This document shows, piece by piece, positions 51,188-60,453 of a stretch of 64,000 nt of DNA. Position numbers and translations under genes: made by a program. Below the pieces are notes generated by a model. It had not been told where the DNA came from and did no database searches. It was given only the letters and a program-made list of their open reading frames with translations. Positions within the stretch are counted from its first letter, which is position 1; the number at the start of each line of letters is the position of its first letter. Origin of the DNA: Chitinophagaceae bacterium (GTDB lineage Bacteria > Bacteroidota > Bacteroidia > Chitinophagales > Chitinophagaceae); contig JANWIJ010000045.1 of NCBI GenBank assembly GCA_025449935.1, positions 1 through 64,000 of the forward strand, read 5' to 3'.

Positions 51188-51967
51188 ATGGCAACAACTT
51201 CAAAGAATGAGCCGGTAAGAACCATGGACCAGTATATTGCCGGTTTTCCCAAACCCATCCAGGTTGTCCTGGGAAAACTCAGGAACACCATCAGGAAGGC
51301 CGCCCCCGGCGCGGAAGAGACAATCAGTTACGCCATACCAACATTCACGCTTGAGGGAAATCTTGTCCATTTTGCTGCTTTCCAAAATCATATCGGTTTT
51401 TATCCCGCTCCTTCAGGAATTAAGGCATTCAGCAAAGAGTTGTCAGCCTATGAAGGAGCAAAAGGATCCATAAAATTTCCAAACGGCAAACCGATTCCAT
51501 TAAACCTTGTAACCAGGATTGTAAAATTCAGGGTGAAAGAAAACCTGGCAAAGTCTAAGGATAAATGGGTTAAGAACAAGAGCAAACCGGTTAAATCAAA
51601 AAAGCCTTCAGATGATGAACAGGTCACTGCCTGGCTGAATAAACTTGACCCGCAGGTGAAAAGTGAAATTCAGGGTGTCAGGAAAATCATTAAAGATGCC
51701 AGCACTAAACTAAATGAACGAATCAAGTGGAATGCTCCCAGCTATTATTACCAGGACGATATACTTACTTTTGGCCCATACAAACAGGACAAGATCCTGC
51801 TTGTTTTTCATCACCCGGGTGTGGTAAAAATAAAATCCAGCCTGCTCGAAGGCGACTACAAAGACAGGCGGCTCATCTATTTCAGGAACAAATCAGCCGC
51901 AGCAAAAAACAAAAAGCAACTAAAACGGATCATCAATGAAATAATAAAACTGATTGATAACAAATAA
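51188..51967 (+). CDS. Protein with two DUF1801 (YdhG-like) domains
   Basis: A 259-residue soluble protein. The first YdhG/DUF1801 domain (about 10-120) has MDQYIAGFPKPIQVVLGKLRNTIRKAAPGAEE and ISYAIPTFTLEGNLVHFAAFQNHIGFYP. After a lysine-rich linker (about 118-145) comes a second DUF1801 copy (about 145-255) with LDPQVKSEIQGVRKIIKDAS and IKWNAPSYYYQDDILTF. Single-domain members are called iron chaperones or stress proteins in Bacillus, on limited evidence. The tandem form is less common. It precedes an SRPBCC gene by 11 bases. Confidence 0.85.
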   Translation: MATTSKNEPVRTMDQYIAGFPKPIQVVLGKLRNTIRKAAPGAEETISYAIPTFTLEGNLVHFAAFQNHIGFYPAPSGIKAFSKELSAYEGAKGSIKFPNGKPIPLNLVTRIVKFRVKENLAKSKDKWVKNKSKPVKSKKPSDDEQVTAWLNKLDPQVKSEIQGVRKIIKDASTKLNERIKWNAPSYYYQDDILTFGPYKQDKILLVFHHPGVVKIKSSLLEGDYKDRRLIYFRNKSAAAKNKKQLKRIINEIIKLIDNK

Positions 51968-51978
51968 AAACAAACCAT

Positions 51979-52419
51979 ATGCAAAAGATTAATTTCTCCG
52001 CCAGTATCAATGCTCCCCGGGAAAAAGTATGGAAAACACTTTGGGAAGATGCTTCTTACAGGAAATGGACCAGTGCTTTTGCGGAAGACTCCCATGTTGT
52101 TACAGACAACTGGAAGGAAGGGAGCAAGGTGTTGTTCCTCGATGGGAAAGGCTCCGGTATGGTCAGTAAAGTGGCTGCCAACAAACCCAATGAGTACATG
52201 TCGTTCGAACACCTGGGTGAAGTAAAAGACGGCGTTGAAGATACAACCAGTGATAAAGTAAAGCAATGGGCGGGGAGTCATGAAAATTATAGCCTCCGGG
52301 ATGCAGGGGGAAAAACAGCATTAACTGTAGAAATGGATATCACGGATGACTTTAAAGATTATTTCATGAATACCTGGCCGAAGGCATTGGAAAAATTAAA
52401 GGAATTGGCTGAAAATTAA
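51979..52419 (+). CDS. SRPBCC/START-like domain protein
   Basis: A 146-residue protein of the AHSA1/SRPBCC fold: KINFSASINAPREKVWKTLWEDASYRKWTSAF at the N-terminus, a curved beta-sheet and a long C-terminal helix (YFMNTWPKALEKLKELAEN). These proteins bind hydrophobic ligands or assist other proteins; no ligand can be named. It is probably cotranscribed with the tandem DUF1801 gene. The 68-base gap to the convergent nuclease-like gene has no clear terminator. Confidence 0.85.
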   Translation: MQKINFSASINAPREKVWKTLWEDASYRKWTSAFAEDSHVVTDNWKEGSKVLFLDGKGSGMVSKVAANKPNEYMSFEHLGEVKDGVEDTTSDKVKQWAGSHENYSLRDAGGKTALTVEMDITDDFKDYFMNTWPKALEKLKELAEN

Positions 52420-52487
52420 GGGTGCTTTGAATACCCCATTTAAGAACCGGAGTTAGCATTTGGAGGAAAATAATCCTGTCCTGATTG

Positions 52488-52925
52488 CTATACCCCGGCG
52501 GGAATTTCAGTAAGCATTTCCAGGTTATTATCTTTTCGCCGCCAGCCATATGTCCGCTGACCGTTCGTCACAACAATGTATTCTACCGGTACACTTATGT
52601 TATACCGGAGGGCCTGCTCCAGGGTGCTGTCATCGAGTTTTACTTCGATTGCCTTACATTCAACCATCATCCATGGCTGGTGATTACTGTCATACACTAA
52701 AATATCAAACCGCTTTCTTAATTCCCCCAGTTTTATTTCTTTTTCCACCGCGACCAGGGACGCCGGGTAATGTTTGACCTGCAAAAGGTATTGGATAAAA
52801 TTTTGGCGGACCCATTCTTCCGGGGTCAGGAGGATCCACTTCTTCCGGAATACATCAAAAATAAAATCCTTCCCCGCTTTCTTTTTAAACCGAAAACCCG
52901 GCTCGGGAAAACTGATAACCACCAT
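52488..52925 (-). CDS. HsdR N-terminal-like PD-(D/E)XK protein
   Basis: A 145-residue protein of the HSDR_N_2 group. It has EEWVRQNFIQYLL, then the nuclease-type signature with E61-K-E-I, RFDILVYD (D74) and MMVECKA (E89, K91), and a conserved QALRYN helix. The fold is that of the restriction endonuclease core, but it stands alone with no methylase or specificity subunit. Similar single-domain proteins are widespread in Bacteroidota chromosomes, so a restriction role is doubtful. It is divergent from AMP nucleosidase with a 30-base gap. Confidence 0.85.
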   Translation of the reverse strand: MVVISFPEPGFRFKKKAGKDFIFDVFRKKWILLTPEEWVRQNFIQYLLQVKHYPASLVAVEKEIKLGELRKRFDILVYDSNHQPWMMVECKAIEVKLDDSTLEQALRYNISVPVEYIVVTNGQRTYGWRRKDNNLEMLTEIPAGV

Positions 52926-52956
52926 GCTTCAAAAGTAAATGATTAAATTCGCAGGC

Positions 52957-53727
52957 ATGAAGTCAAAAGAAGAAATAGTACAGAATTGGCTGCCCCGTTA
53001 TACCGGTGAACAACTGGAAAATTTTGGGGAGTATGTTTTACTGACCAATTTCAGTAATTACGTAACCATGTTTGCTGAATGGAACAACGTGCAGGTGGTG
53101 GGTATTGGGAAACCCATGCAGTGTGCTACCGCCAATAATATCAGTATCATTAATTTCGGGATGGGCAGCCCAACAGCAGCAACCGTCATGGACCTCCTGT
53201 CCGCGATCCACCCCAAGGCAGTATTATTTTTAGGAAAATGCGGCGGTTTGAAAAAACGCAATAAGCTTGGTGACCTGATCCTGCCGATAGCGGCTATCCG
53301 GGGAGAGGGAACTTCCAATGATTATTTTCCTGCCGAAGTTCCGGCGCTGCCTGCCTTCGCTTTGCAAAAAGCAGTTTCAACCACTATCCGGGATTATGCC
53401 GTGGATTACTGGACAGGAACAGTGTACACAACAAACCGGCGTGTATGGGAGCATGATGAACCGTTTAAGGAATACCTCCAAAAAATCAGGGCTTATGCCA
53501 TTGATATGGAAACAGCTACGATTTTCACGGTGGGATTTTACAATAAAATTCCCACCGGGGCTTTACTCCTGGTCAGCGACCAGCCCATGATCCCGGAAGG
53601 TGTGAAAACAGAGGAGAGTGATAAAAATATTACGGCACTTTATGTGGAGAACCATTTGAAAATCGGGATCGATTCGTTAAAACAATTAATGAACGATGGA
53701 ATGACGGTCAGGCACTTGAAATTTTAA
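52957..53727 (+). CDS. amn: AMP nucleosidase
   Basis: A 256-residue enzyme of the nucleoside phosphorylase/AMP nucleosidase fold that splits AMP to adenine and ribose 5-phosphate. It has NFGMGSPTAATVMDLL, FLGKCGGLKKRNKLGDLILPIAAIRGEGTSNDY, and DMETATIFTVGF with LLLVSDQPMIPEGVKTE, the usual base and ribose contacts. It is the short form, without the E. coli N-terminal regulatory domain. ATG 52939 is an alternative start, but a TAAATTCG box overlaps it. Confidence 0.9.
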   Translation: MKSKEEIVQNWLPRYTGEQLENFGEYVLLTNFSNYVTMFAEWNNVQVVGIGKPMQCATANNISIINFGMGSPTAATVMDLLSAIHPKAVLFLGKCGGLKKRNKLGDLILPIAAIRGEGTSNDYFPAEVPALPAFALQKAVSTTIRDYAVDYWTGTVYTTNRRVWEHDEPFKEYLQKIRAYAIDMETATIFTVGFYNKIPTGALLLVSDQPMIPEGVKTEESDKNITALYVENHLKIGIDSLKQLMNDGMTVRHLKF

Positions 53728-53737
53728 CTATACAAAC

Positions 53738-54106
53738 ATGAAATCATTCATCCTGTTAGCTGTAGTATCCATTCTCTGCGTTTCGGCGGGGGATTGCGGG
53801 AAAAAACAAGCCACGTATAAAGGCAGGCTGGAGATAAAAGCCATGTGCATGAATTACACCATTGCTGTTACCGAAGGGAATATGGATACTTCACTTATAG
53901 TTGCTGACTGGAAGGACGAAAACACCGGCAAAGCCTATAAAAATGTGTTCAAACTGGGAAGCCCCTGTACTTTTCCTTCCACGATCAACCCGGGTGATGA
54001 ATTTTATTTTAAGATTGACACATCTTCCGTGCAGAATTGTATGGTCTGCATGGCTTATTACCCGACACCTCCCAAAACGCTTACGATAAAGGTGGTCGAA
54101 AAATAG
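53738..54106 (+). CDS. Cysteine-containing secreted protein A, unrecognised
   Basis: A 122-residue exported protein with a signal peptide ending around C20 (SAGDCGKK, a poor lipobox). The mature part is beta-rich, with LIVADWKDENTGKAYKNVFKLGSPC and NCMVCMAYYPTPPKTLTIK. Four cysteines (37, 77, 101, 104) are shared with the next gene product, with a CxxC pair near the end. I recognise no family. The gene follows AMP nucleosidase by 10 bases and may share its transcript. Function unknown. Confidence 0.72.
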   Translation: MKSFILLAVVSILCVSAGDCGKKQATYKGRLEIKAMCMNYTIAVTEGNMDTSLIVADWKDENTGKAYKNVFKLGSPCTFPSTINPGDEFYFKIDTSSVQNCMVCMAYYPTPPKTLTIKVVEK

Positions 54107-54167
54107 TTGACCTGGCCAGGGCAGGCAGCATTAAGGCCGCGATAATTGTCAAAAAAGAAAAAGAAAA

Positions 54168-54554
54168 GTGAAAAAAATTAACCTGGTTGTCATATTATTC
54201 ACGGTTTGCGCCATAACCGGCTTTCAATGCAAAAAAGACTTTTTCCTTACTGGTTGTCTGCAGGGAAAAGTGATTGATAACTATTGTGCGGATATCATCA
54301 TCCAGGTAACGGGTGGAACCTATGACCCTTCCCTGGTGATTGCTTCCTGGCAGGATCCTGCATCGGGCATCACCTATTCAAACGTTTTTGCTGTTGAGAA
54401 TTATTGTGAAATACAAAAAGCCGGCATTATGACAGGCAGCGACATCTCTTTCCGGATCGGCGGGTACGCTACCATTAATGATTGCATAACCTGTCTTGGC
54501 ATCAGGCCAACCCCGGCCAAAAAGAATATAATAAAGCTGGCCTCCTGCCCGTAA
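54168..54554 (+). CDS. Cysteine-containing secreted protein B, paralogue of the preceding gene
   Basis: A 128-residue exported protein. Signal peptide to about C21 (TGFQCKKD), then the same pattern as protein A: SLVIASWQDPASGITYSNVFAVENYC and DCITCLGIRPTPAKKNIIK. Shared cysteines are 40, 80, 106 and 109; C30 and C127 are extra. The start is GTG. The pair looks like a tandem duplication, diverged to about one third identity by eye. A disulfide-stabilised beta-domain is likely. Function unknown. Confidence 0.72.
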   Translation: MKKINLVVILFTVCAITGFQCKKDFFLTGCLQGKVIDNYCADIIIQVTGGTYDPSLVIASWQDPASGITYSNVFAVENYCEIQKAGIMTGSDISFRIGGYATINDCITCLGIRPTPAKKNIIKLASCP

Positions 54555-54603
54555 AGCATTTCCCGCGACAGTATAATAATGATTGCTATCTTAGACAGGC
54601 TGT

Positions 54604-56313
54604 ATGTTACCTCTCCTGCAAATAAATAATCTTTGTGTTGATTTTGTTTCCGGAACAGATACCACCTCTGCCTTAAAGAATATATCCGTCTCCGTAAACC
54701 GGGGTGAGATAGTTGCGCTGGTCGGAGAATCAGGATCCGGAAAATCGGTGACCGCACTTTCCATACTACAACTGGTTCCCTCTCCCCCGGCAAAATATTT
54801 GTCCGGGGAAATTCTTTTTTCAGAAAATGGGAAAGAAGTCACTGACCTCCTGCAAAGGAACCGTTATGAGATGCAGGATATCAGGGGCAATAAGATCGGC
54901 ATTATCTTCCAGGAGCCCATGACCTCCTTAAACCCCGTACTTACCTGCGGTGAACAGGTGATGGAAGGCATCCTCCTGCATAAAAAAGTATCCAAAGCCG
55001 ATGCAAAAAAACAAACGATCCGTTGGTTCGAACAGGTAAAACTTCCGGACCCGGAAGCTATGTTTTCCCGTTACCCGCATCAACTGAGTGGAGGCCAGAA
55101 GCAACGGGTGATGATTGCAATTGCGATGTGTTGCGGACCCTCGCTGCTGATCTGTGATGAACCCACTACCGCGCTCGATGTGACCGTTCAAAAAACCATC
55201 CTCCGGCTGATCAGGGAATTACAGGAGCAATCAGGCATGGGTGTTATTTTTATTACGCATGATCTGGGTGTAGTAGCTGAAATAGCAGATAAAGCCGTTG
55301 TCATGTACCAGGGTGAAATCGTAGAACAAAATTCCGTAAAGGAAATTTTTGCTGCCCCACGGCATCCTTATACTAAGGCCCTGCTGGCTTGCCGGCCCGT
55401 CAATCATAAGAGAGGTGAAAGATTACCAGTGGTGAGTGATTTCCTGGAAGCCGCATCAGGGGTAAAAATCCAGGAGCCCCGGGTGACGGAAGTGGTGCCT
55501 GTTATCCCGCCAAAAAATCCCGTGCTGCTCCGGGTTGAGCATCTCTCCGTTTTGTTCCCCGCGAAAAAAACATTTTTCGGCAAAGTCCTTTCTTATACCA
55601 GGGCGGTTGATGATGTCAGTTTTGAAGTCTGTCAGGGAGAAACACTGGGTCTTGTGGGGGAAAGCGGTTGTGGCAAAACCACGCTTGGCCGAACCCTGCT
55701 CCGGCTGATTGATCCAACAAATGGAAAGATCACGTACGATGGAATTGACCTTACTGCGAAAAAAAGAGAGGAGCTTTTATCGCTGCGTAAAGAGATACAG
55801 ATTGTATTCCAGGACCCTTATTCTTCACTGAATCCCCGGATCACCATCGGGGCAGCGATAGCTGAGCCCATGAAAGTGCATGGGCTGTTGCCGACAGGCA
55901 GGCAACGAAAGGATAAAGTGATGGAGTTGCTGGAAAAAGTTAATCTGAAAGCGGAGCATTTTAACCGTTACCCGCACGAGTTTTCCGGAGGGCAACGGCA
56001 ACGGATTGTTATCGCAAGAGCCCTGGCGCTGGGCCCATCTTTCATTGTGTGTGATGAATCCGTTTCAGCATTGGATGTAAGTGTGCAGGCACAGGTACTC
56101 AACTTATTAAATGACCTGAAAAAAGAATTTGGCTTTACGGTTATTTTCATCTCGCATGATCTCTCCGTGGTGCGTTATATCAGTAACCGCATCATGGTAA
56201 TGAACAAAGGGAAAATAGTGGAAAGCGGCTATGCCGATGATATCTATTTTAACCCCCAATCTGAATATACCAGGAAACTGATCTCGTCAGTACCCGGGAG
56301 CATCGTTGCTTAG
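54604..56313 (+). CDS. Fused oligopeptide-type ABC transporter ATPase (DppD-DppF-like)
   Basis: A 569-residue protein with two ATP-binding domains. Domain 1: Walker A GESGSGKS (41-48), signature LSGGQKQRV, Walker B LLICDEPTTALD. Domain 2: Walker A GESGCGKTT (about 351-359), signature FSGGQRQRI, Walker B FIVCDESVSALD. Each has the peptide-subfamily C-terminal stretch (HPYTKALLACRP; SEYTRKLISSVPG). It powers uptake or export of peptides or similar solutes. No permease or binding-protein genes are adjacent, so they must be elsewhere. Its end overlaps the TraB-like gene by four bases. Confidence 0.93.
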   Translation: MLPLLQINNLCVDFVSGTDTTSALKNISVSVNRGEIVALVGESGSGKSVTALSILQLVPSPPAKYLSGEILFSENGKEVTDLLQRNRYEMQDIRGNKIGIIFQEPMTSLNPVLTCGEQVMEGILLHKKVSKADAKKQTIRWFEQVKLPDPEAMFSRYPHQLSGGQKQRVMIAIAMCCGPSLLICDEPTTALDVTVQKTILRLIRELQEQSGMGVIFITHDLGVVAEIADKAVVMYQGEIVEQNSVKEIFAAPRHPYTKALLACRPVNHKRGERLPVVSDFLEAASGVKIQEPRVTEVVPVIPPKNPVLLRVEHLSVLFPAKKTFFGKVLSYTRAVDDVSFEVCQGETLGLVGESGCGKTTLGRTLLRLIDPTNGKITYDGIDLTAKKREELLSLRKEIQIVFQDPYSSLNPRITIGAAIAEPMKVHGLLPTGRQRKDKVMELLEKVNLKAEHFNRYPHEFSGGQRQRIVIARALALGPSFIVCDESVSALDVSVQAQVLNLLNDLKKEFGFTVIFISHDLSVVRYISNRIMVMNKGKIVESGYADDIYFNPQSEYTRKLISSVPGSIVA

Positions 56314-59300
56314 TCCGAATAACTCATACTCTCAGGCCTGCTGCCTGTTTCATCATAGAATTCTTTCCCGCTGTTCCTGCGGGAATAAAGCATTTTTTTC
56401 AAGGCTAAACTTAACTGGCGTTGAAGTGGTTCATCTTCCCGGATCTTTGTTTCGGTAAAGGCAGTAAAATCAAAACTGTTGTATTTATCAAAATTGAACA
56501 AATTGTATACATACGCCGGGAGATTAACTTTAGCCGTGTCTGCAAATTCGAAGTCCGCCGGGTTTTCGGGCACCAGCCCAACGGAAGCAAGTTTCCAGGT
56601 GAGATCATCCTTTTTTTCTTTATACCTGAAAAAATAAACATATCCTTTTTTGCCCTTATAGCTTGCTTTCAGCCGGTCTATGTAAACGACCGAGTCAGGC
56701 TTCTCATAATCTTTTTTATCCAATAGCGCACTCCGCCCCAGGTCAAGATGGTTATTATAGACAGGCGGGAATTTATTCGATTTTTTTAACCGCTTCAGGT
56801 CGGCATACAGTTCATACCTGTAATCATCCAGGCCGGCAAAATAGGTTAACAGGGTATCCGGGTAAGGACGGTTATTCTTAATCATCAATAACAGGGTACG
56901 GTATTTCAATCGCTTGTCATTTGAGTTCAGCATTTGGCGGATCAACGGCTGCACCGAAGGGTTCGATTCCCAGAAAGGGAGCAACAACGTAGCGTATAAA
57001 CTCAGGTTTTCGTTGCCAAAATCTTTTTCTTTACCGGCACCTGTATACAAAACCAGTTTCTCCTCCAGTTTGTTCTCTTCCGCCTTATCAATAGCTTTTT
57101 TCTTTTCCGCAATTGATTGCTTTTTTAATTCCTGTTTTGCTTCGATCAAAAATTTACTGAAATATATTTCGTAGTCGGCTTGCTTTACCAACTGGCTGTC
57201 GATCATCCGCCCCAGCAACCTCATCATACTTGTTTTATAGTCTTCCAGGTTCAATAGCGGTAACAGGTCCCGTAAGATGGTCCTGGTCAGTGGCAACGAA
57301 TCATATAATTCATCCAGGAACTTACCGTCGGTATAGTGATAATCCGGGCGATAGAGACTCAGGAGGCTGGATGGACTCTCTGGCGAATAACCAGAACCCG
57401 TAAAATCCAGCACGGGAGGTTCTGTATTGATAATATCACGGAATATTCCGTAGGCATATAAATTCTTTTGTTGCAATAAATTTTCTAATACCGGGTACTG
57501 GAGCTGAATGGTATCATCCAGGGCATAATAAAGCTGTTTAAGATAGTCAGCCGCTGCCCTGGTTTTCATACTTCCCAGCTTATTAATTAATGCCTCTTTG
57601 GTATCCAGGTATTTTTTTTCACGCCAGTTTAGCCCGGAGATCATTTTCTTAAGTTGCGGGAAATCGGATGAATCCAGGTCAATCGTGGAAATATGTTTTA
57701 CTGCCCTTTTGTGAAGGGAGCTGTCGCTGCTCCAGAAATCTTCAAAGAAAATAGTTGATTTTTTGACAAACGGGTTGATCCCTTTCAGGGTGTCGGCAGG
57801 GGTGAATGTCTCGTAAAATGTTTTAATAAACTCGCTGGGTGCTGTCAGCGTATCAGACTGCGTGGTCAATGAAAAATTGATCCCGTCTTTATAGAAGGTC
57901 TTACCCCAGATAGTCCGGCTGCTGCCGCTGTCCGTAAGGATTGTTTCCCAAACCCGCATATTATTGGGGAGGGTTGTTTTTTTCCTGAATTTGACGATCC
58001 AGGTTGTATCGCCCATAAATGACACCTGCTTTTCTTTTTCAAGCAGACTGCTGTCCCGGGTATAATAGTATCGCGGGGACCGGTAGAATGATATATATAT
58101 TTTTTCCCCGGTCGTATCATTGCTGACTATCTTGTTTCGGAAAGCCCCTGCTTCCAGCAGGTCATTCTCCGACTCTTCTTCCTCCTGCCCTCCGGATCCC
58201 GTATAATCAAATTGAGGAATGCCCAGTTTGATCTTTTTATCTTCTGTATACACCGGTGTCTTCACCGAGTAGTACAGCGATGTATCCGTGTCCGTTTTCG
58301 CAGGCCCGTATTTAAAAGGCCTGATCTCGAAAGAATCCAGGAATTTGGACATCGCCGGTTTTTCCTCTTTGGCATGCGTGACCAGTGTATAGTAATGAGG
58401 ACCCTGGAGAATGAAGCGGGTAAGATAAACTGAACCATTCTTCCCCCTGTATTTGCTTTCCAGTGCCGGGTATCCATTGTGATTGCTGTACCGGCGTACC
58501 AGTTGCGTGTCAATAAAATCCGACGCGGCGAAACTTTCATCCATCAGCCCAAGGTCAAAACTGTCTTCTTCGGCGAAACGATAGTTATGTATATCAGTCC
58601 TGATGATACGGTAATGGATACCGGTGGCTTTATCTTCCGCATCATAGATCCAGCTGCCGTCATTGCCTTCATAGGGCTGATGGGGCAAATCCACCGCAAA
58701 ACCGCCATGAGCCGGCGAAAACTTTTTCCATCCCGGGGCGACATGTTCAGTAATGTTTTTGTACTCCATTAACTGGATACTTCCAAAAAAACGTTTTGCC
58801 TCTTCTCCCGCTTTTACATAATCACCCGTACCGCTCATTTTAAAAAACAATATCTCGAACGGGGTAATAAAAATATTATACCGCTGTATATCGCCACGGC
58901 GGGTACGGTTTGAAATATCAAATCCCCGGTACCCGTTTTTCGTGATAGCCGTCCTCGAAATTATTTTGCCGGGTACGTTTTCGTATAAAAGGCTGTCAAT
59001 GGTTTTATAAACATTCTCCGCAGAGTGATCCCACATCCACGCATTGGTCATAATGCGGGTAACCATGTAATAGCTTCCATTCGCCATGTCAGCATACTGT
59101 TTCTGGTCGAGCGCGGGGTCGTCTCCGAATTTGTAGAATTTCCCGGGGATATCCACTTTGTAGAACCCGTCTTCTGCAGGTGCGGGCTGGAAACTAACCG
59201 GTACCCGTATTTTATCCACCATCTCCTTTTGCCGGCTGGCCCGTTCTCCCATTTTTACTGGTCGCAACCGGTACCCTCTCCTCCTCAATATTTCAATAAC

Positions 59301-60149
59301 TCCCCTTTCTCCCGGCAAGTGAGCAGCCCCTACCCCTACAAAGAGGCTGGAGCCTGATCGTAAGATGGAGTCAATTGACAGCGCCTGTATTTTGTTTCTC
59401 TCGTAAAGAAATTTTTCATCAAAAGCCGCCGAAACACTGTTGTATTTATTAATGGAATCCAGCAAATCCAGGTTACCCGTCCGGTAGGCTTCCTGCAGCT
59501 TATCCGCTGAATAATCATCGTCAGTATCATCATAACTTCTTTGCCGCCTGTTCTTGTCATTGGCAGCATCGCGGTAAGCCTCAGCCATCAGTTTCATGCT
59601 CTCCCCGTAATTTTCCACGCCGGCCACTCTTTTCCCCCATTTCTTTCCGCATTGATAAATATACATGTCCAGGTAAGTATCTTCTTCAAAATCACTCGTC
59701 TCATTTCCATAGGTGCGGTATAACAGGTTATTGATGGTGGAAGGATTGCTGTACAGGGCTCTTTCTATTTTCGTATCGTATTTATAAAATTTAAGCGTGT
59801 TGATGTTGAGGTAATCCGCGGGCATTGAAGTATAACCATTGTACCCGCTATTAAAAGAATAATAATTTTCACCCCCGATGTCATACTTGCTCATATCCTC
59901 CTGCCAGGTCTCCGGATTGGTTTCAAGGGCTACGACCTGTGCATTTCTTACAGCAATGTAAAAGGAGTCAGGCAGGTTAAATGCCAGCTTACTGCTTACA
60001 TGCATGGTTCCAATCAGGTAAGAAGGTTTGCTGATGCCATTCCCGGTTATCTCCCATAACAGGCTGGGATATTTTTTCTCCCTGATCTTTAACTGGGCAT
60101 GGGATTGAAAAAAAACGAGAATCAAAAGAAAACCAAGGCTTCGCTTCAT
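56310..60149 (-). CDS. TraB/GumN-family protein with long C-terminal extension
   Basis: A 1279-residue exported protein. Signal peptide to about residue 18 (FFQSHAQ). The TraB/GumN domain (about 20-300) has LLWEITGNGISKPSYLIGTMH, VVALETNPETW and SLFVGVGAAHLPGERGVIEILRRRGY, the GxxH and E motifs of this metallopeptidase-like family. Next come three similar beta-rich repeats (about 315-460, 465-610, 630-790; compare FYKVDIPGKF, GFAVDLPHQP, KIKLGIPQF), resembling PsbP/DUF1795 folds. The last 480 residues are helical, HEAT-like. Single-domain TraB proteins are about 300 residues, so most of this protein has no known role. Confidence 0.82.
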   Translation of the reverse strand: MKRSLGFLLILVFFQSHAQLKIREKKYPSLLWEITGNGISKPSYLIGTMHVSSKLAFNLPDSFYIAVRNAQVVALETNPETWQEDMSKYDIGGENYYSFNSGYNGYTSMPADYLNINTLKFYKYDTKIERALYSNPSTINNLLYRTYGNETSDFEEDTYLDMYIYQCGKKWGKRVAGVENYGESMKLMAEAYRDAANDKNRRQRSYDDTDDDYSADKLQEAYRTGNLDLLDSINKYNSVSAAFDEKFLYERNKIQALSIDSILRSGSSLFVGVGAAHLPGERGVIEILRRRGYRLRPVKMGERASRQKEMVDKIRVPVSFQPAPAEDGFYKVDIPGKFYKFGDDPALDQKQYADMANGSYYMVTRIMTNAWMWDHSAENVYKTIDSLLYENVPGKIISRTAITKNGYRGFDISNRTRRGDIQRYNIFITPFEILFFKMSGTGDYVKAGEEAKRFFGSIQLMEYKNITEHVAPGWKKFSPAHGGFAVDLPHQPYEGNDGSWIYDAEDKATGIHYRIIRTDIHNYRFAEEDSFDLGLMDESFAASDFIDTQLVRRYSNHNGYPALESKYRGKNGSVYLTRFILQGPHYYTLVTHAKEEKPAMSKFLDSFEIRPFKYGPAKTDTDTSLYYSVKTPVYTEDKKIKLGIPQFDYTGSGGQEEEESENDLLEAGAFRNKIVSNDTTGEKIYISFYRSPRYYYTRDSSLLEKEKQVSFMGDTTWIVKFRKKTTLPNNMRVWETILTDSGSSRTIWGKTFYKDGINFSLTTQSDTLTAPSEFIKTFYETFTPADTLKGINPFVKKSTIFFEDFWSSDSSLHKRAVKHISTIDLDSSDFPQLKKMISGLNWREKKYLDTKEALINKLGSMKTRAAADYLKQLYYALDDTIQLQYPVLENLLQQKNLYAYGIFRDIINTEPPVLDFTGSGYSPESPSSLLSLYRPDYHYTDGKFLDELYDSLPLTRTILRDLLPLLNLEDYKTSMMRLLGRMIDSQLVKQADYEIYFSKFLIEAKQELKKQSIAEKKKAIDKAEENKLEEKLVLYTGAGKEKDFGNENLSLYATLLLPFWESNPSVQPLIRQMLNSNDKRLKYRTLLLMIKNNRPYPDTLLTYFAGLDDYRYELYADLKRLKKSNKFPPVYNNHLDLGRSALLDKKDYEKPDSVVYIDRLKASYKGKKGYVYFFRYKEKKDDLTWKLASVGLVPENPADFEFADTAKVNLPAYVYNLFNFDKYNSFDFTAFTETKIREDEPLQRQLSLALKKMLYSRRNSGKEFYDETGSRPESMSYSD

Positions 60150-60189
60150 AACGGTATTTATCGTGGCAGACCGGGTGGGCCGGGTTTAA

Positions 60190-60218
60190 CAAAATTAAGC
60201 TGCTGCATTCACTACAAA
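60190..60218 (-). promoter_or_regulatory. Promoter of the TraB-like gene
   Basis: Minus-strand TTTG (60215-60218) and TAATTTTG (60190-60197) are separated by 17 bases, matching both consensus halves. The -7 box ends about 41 bases before the ATG at 60149. Confidence 0.65.
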
Positions 60219-60325
60219 AGCATAAAATTATTCTGAAAACCAATGTTTTGGCCGTTTAAAAGCTCCTGTGGCGGATGCATGCAAAGAATGTGAAGAATAA
60301 AACGCCTTTTTGCCCCGGAATAGTG

Positions 60326-60333
60326 TACTTTTG
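60326..60333 (+). promoter_or_regulatory. Candidate -7 box for queA
   Basis: TACTTTTG matches TAnnTTTG exactly, but the nearest TTTG upstream is only 13 bases away, shorter than usual. The 120-base leader to ATG 60454 is GC-rich with a GGCC/GGCC-flanked hairpin near 60357-60382; no preQ1 riboswitch was recognised. Confidence 0.35.
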
Positions 60334-60453
60334 CCCGCTTTAAAAGCAGTCAATTTTGGCCAAACCCGGCGCCGTAAGGCCGGATTCGGATCATCCCGGC
60401 TACCTGCCTGGTTTGCGTCATGAGACTTTTTGATAAAAACCCCCTATTTACTC

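Noticed and set aside
52488..52925. Restriction-modification system
   Set aside because: Only a lone HsdR N-terminal-like nuclease fold is present; no methyltransferase, specificity subunit or helicase is nearby.
60340..60453. preQ1 riboswitch in the queA leader
   Set aside because: The leader has GC-rich pairing but no recognisable preQ1 aptamer core, and QueA acts after preQ1 is in tRNA.
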